In this document: one piece after another, positions 4,607-5,883 of the stretch
Position numbering within the stretch: the stretch's first letter is position 1
Layout: each line of letters opens with the position of its first letter
Assembly: GCA_007119985.1 (NCBI GenBank)
Contig: SKOQ01000130.1
Location: 1 to 5,883 of the forward strand
Length of the DNA stretch: 5,883 nucleotides
Direction of reading: 5' to 3'
From: Marinospirillum sp.
Lineage (GTDB): Bacteria; Pseudomonadota; Gammaproteobacteria; Pseudomonadales; Halomonadaceae
Translations under genes and position numbers: made by a program
Notes under the pieces: generated by a model
The model's input: only the letters and a program-made list of their open reading frames with translations
The model's database searches: none
Told to the model about the DNA's origin: nothing

Positions 4607-5883
4607 ATGAAGGGATTGGCTGTCCAGGAAATCAAGCGCCTTTTATTCTGGCTGCTACTAGCGGGTGGCTTAGGCTGGCTACTCGGAGCCTGGCTAGTCG
4701 GTTTACTAGTGGGCGCTCTGTTGCTTTTGGCCAACTATGTCTGGCAACTCAGCCATCTGCTCAAGTGGCTGAATAACACCAGACGCGAACCGCCCGAAGC
4801 CTCGGGGCTTTGGGGTCAGCTATTCGACCTCCTCTATGCCGAACAGCGCAAGCAGCGAGAACAGCAAAAACGCCTCAAACAGGTCCTGGATCGAGTGCGC
4901 GAATCCAGTCAAGCCTTAAAAGATGGCGTGATTATGATCGACTCGGCTGGCGAGCTGGAATGGTGGAATCGAGCGGCTGAGCAGCTACTGGGTCTACGAA
5001 GCCCGGATGACCGGGGCCGCCCCCTGACCCACCTGCTGCGCGAACCCCGCTTTGTCGAATATTTTGACAGTCGCAATTACCAAGATGCCCTCATCCTACC
5101 CTCACCCATCGCAGAAGGCCGCACTCTGGAGTACCAAATCACACTTTTTGGTGAGAATGACCGGCTATTACTGGTACGGGACTTCACTAAGATGCAGCGC
5201 TTAGAGCGTATGCGTCAGGACTTTATCGCCAATGTCTCCCATGAGCTACGTACCCCTTTAACGGTACTCGCAGGCTATCTGGAAACCTTCAGCGACCATG
5301 CCGACAACCTGCCAACCAAATGGCAACGCGGTCTTACGCTAATGCGCCAACAGTCGGCTCGCATGGAGCACTTGGTTGAGTATCTGCTCACCCTTTCAAG
5401 ACTGGAAACCAGCGATCTGGAAACCTCGCCTGACCCAGTCAATATAGAGGGACTTCTGCAAATGATCCGCAGTGATGCGCGAGCCCTATCCGGTGAGCAG
5501 CACCCGATTACACTCGACCTCGATCCCTGCTTGCAGGTCTATGCCTCGGAAAAAGAGCTGCGCAGCGCCTTTTCCAATCTGATCTTTAATGCGGTGAAGT
5601 ACACCCCGCCAGGTTCAGAGATTCTGGTGCGTTGGTATCAGGATCGTGAAGGGGCTCATTTAGAAGTGGCCGACAAGGGGCCTGGCATCGATCCTGAACA
5701 TCTGCCTCGTTTGACCGAGCGTTTTTATCGTGTCGATCAGGGACGGGCGTCAAGCACTGGGGGCACTGGCTTGGGACTGGCCATCGTTAAGCATGTGATG
5801 CTGCGCCACCAAGGGCGCTTGAGCATCACCAGCGAGCTAGGAAAGGGCAGCTGCTTTAGTTGCCATCTACCTTCAACACGAAT
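4607..5883 (+). CDS. phoR: Phosphate regulon sensor histidine kinase PhoR (3' end cut by window)
   Basis: The frame is open from ATG 4607 to the window edge, 425 codons, and PhoR proteins are usually about 430-445 residues, so only the last few residues should be missing. Two closely spaced membrane helices (about 11-28 and 29-48) leave almost no periplasmic loop, as expected for PhoR, which senses phosphate status through the Pst transporter and PhoU rather than by direct binding. A charged linker (59-98) precedes a PAS domain (about 100-195, with SSQALKDGVIMID near its start). The kinase core has an H-box, NVSHELRTPL, with phospho-histidine H212; an N-box, NLIFNAVKYTPPG (N324, N328); a D-box, DKGPGI (from D356); an F-box around FYRVD; and GTGLGL (386-391). 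All key residues are present. The ATG is 18 bp after the phoB TAA, which is in the same frame, so no earlier start is possible. Its ribosome site is weak (TGAGA, 4594-4598), suggesting low or coupled translation. Confidence 0.96.
   Translation, partial: MKGLAVQEIKRLLFWLLLAGGLGWLLGAWLVGLLVGALLLLANYVWQLSHLLKWLNNTRREPPEASGLWGQLFDLLYAEQRKQREQQKRLKQVLDRVRESSQALKDGVIMIDSAGELEWWNRAAEQLLGLRSPDDRGRPLTHLLREPRFVEYFDSRNYQDALILPSPIAEGRTLEYQITLFGENDRLLLVRDFTKMQRLERMRQDFIANVSHELRTPLTVLAGYLETFSDHADNLPTKWQRGLTLMRQQSARMEHLVEYLLTLSRLETSDLETSPDPVNIEGLLQMIRSDARALSGEQHPITLDLDPCLQVYASEKELRSAFSNLIFNAVKYTPPGSEILVRWYQDREGAHLEVADKGPGIDPEHLPRLTERFYRVDQGRASSTGGTGLGLAIVKHVMLRHQGRLSITSELGKGSCFSCHLPSTR

Overview
This window looks like chromosomal housekeeping DNA from a gammaproteobacterium, probably a Pseudomonadales or Oceanospirillales relative. 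The evidence is the protein families and their order: a rubredoxin reductase, then ubiC-ubiA, then phoB-phoR. From memory, a comparable neighbourhood (rubredoxin system, ubiCA, phoBR) occurs in Pseudomonas. No insertion sequence, integrase, tRNA, rRNA, CRISPR array or phage gene was seen.

Layout. A small two-helix membrane protein of unknown function (93-335, +) ends tail-to-tail with a two-gene minus-strand unit. That unit is a rubredoxin-NAD(+) reductase (2299 down to 1133) followed after 3 bp by an exported thermonuclease-family protein (1129 down to 332). The reductase diverges from ubiC across a 70-bp spacer that holds candidate promoters for both strands and a GC-rich hairpin covering the only Shine-Dalgarno-like sequence of ubiC. 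ubiC (2370-2939) and ubiA (2943-3824) are 3 bp apart and encode the first two committed steps of ubiquinone synthesis. A 74-bp spacer follows, carrying a perfect Pho box (3828-3845), and then phoB (3899-4588) and phoR (from 4607, cut by the window edge just short of its expected C-terminus).

How the genes work together. UbiC makes 4-hydroxybenzoate from chorismate and UbiA prenylates it at the inner membrane. PhoR and PhoB form the phosphate-starvation two-component system, and the Pho box in front of phoB predicts positive autoregulation. The reductase would pass electrons from NAD(P)H to rubredoxin, but no rubredoxin gene lies in the window.

The most interesting signal is in the ubiA-phoB spacer. 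The second Pho half-site plus two upstream bases (3837-3845) is an exact 9-base reverse complement of the segment carrying the phoB Shine-Dalgarno (3883-3891). An RNA reading through from ubiA could therefore fold to hide the phoB ribosome binding site, whereas an RNA started at the Pho promoter would lack the upstream arm. The rest of the window is ordinary, and I see no wholly new gene system.
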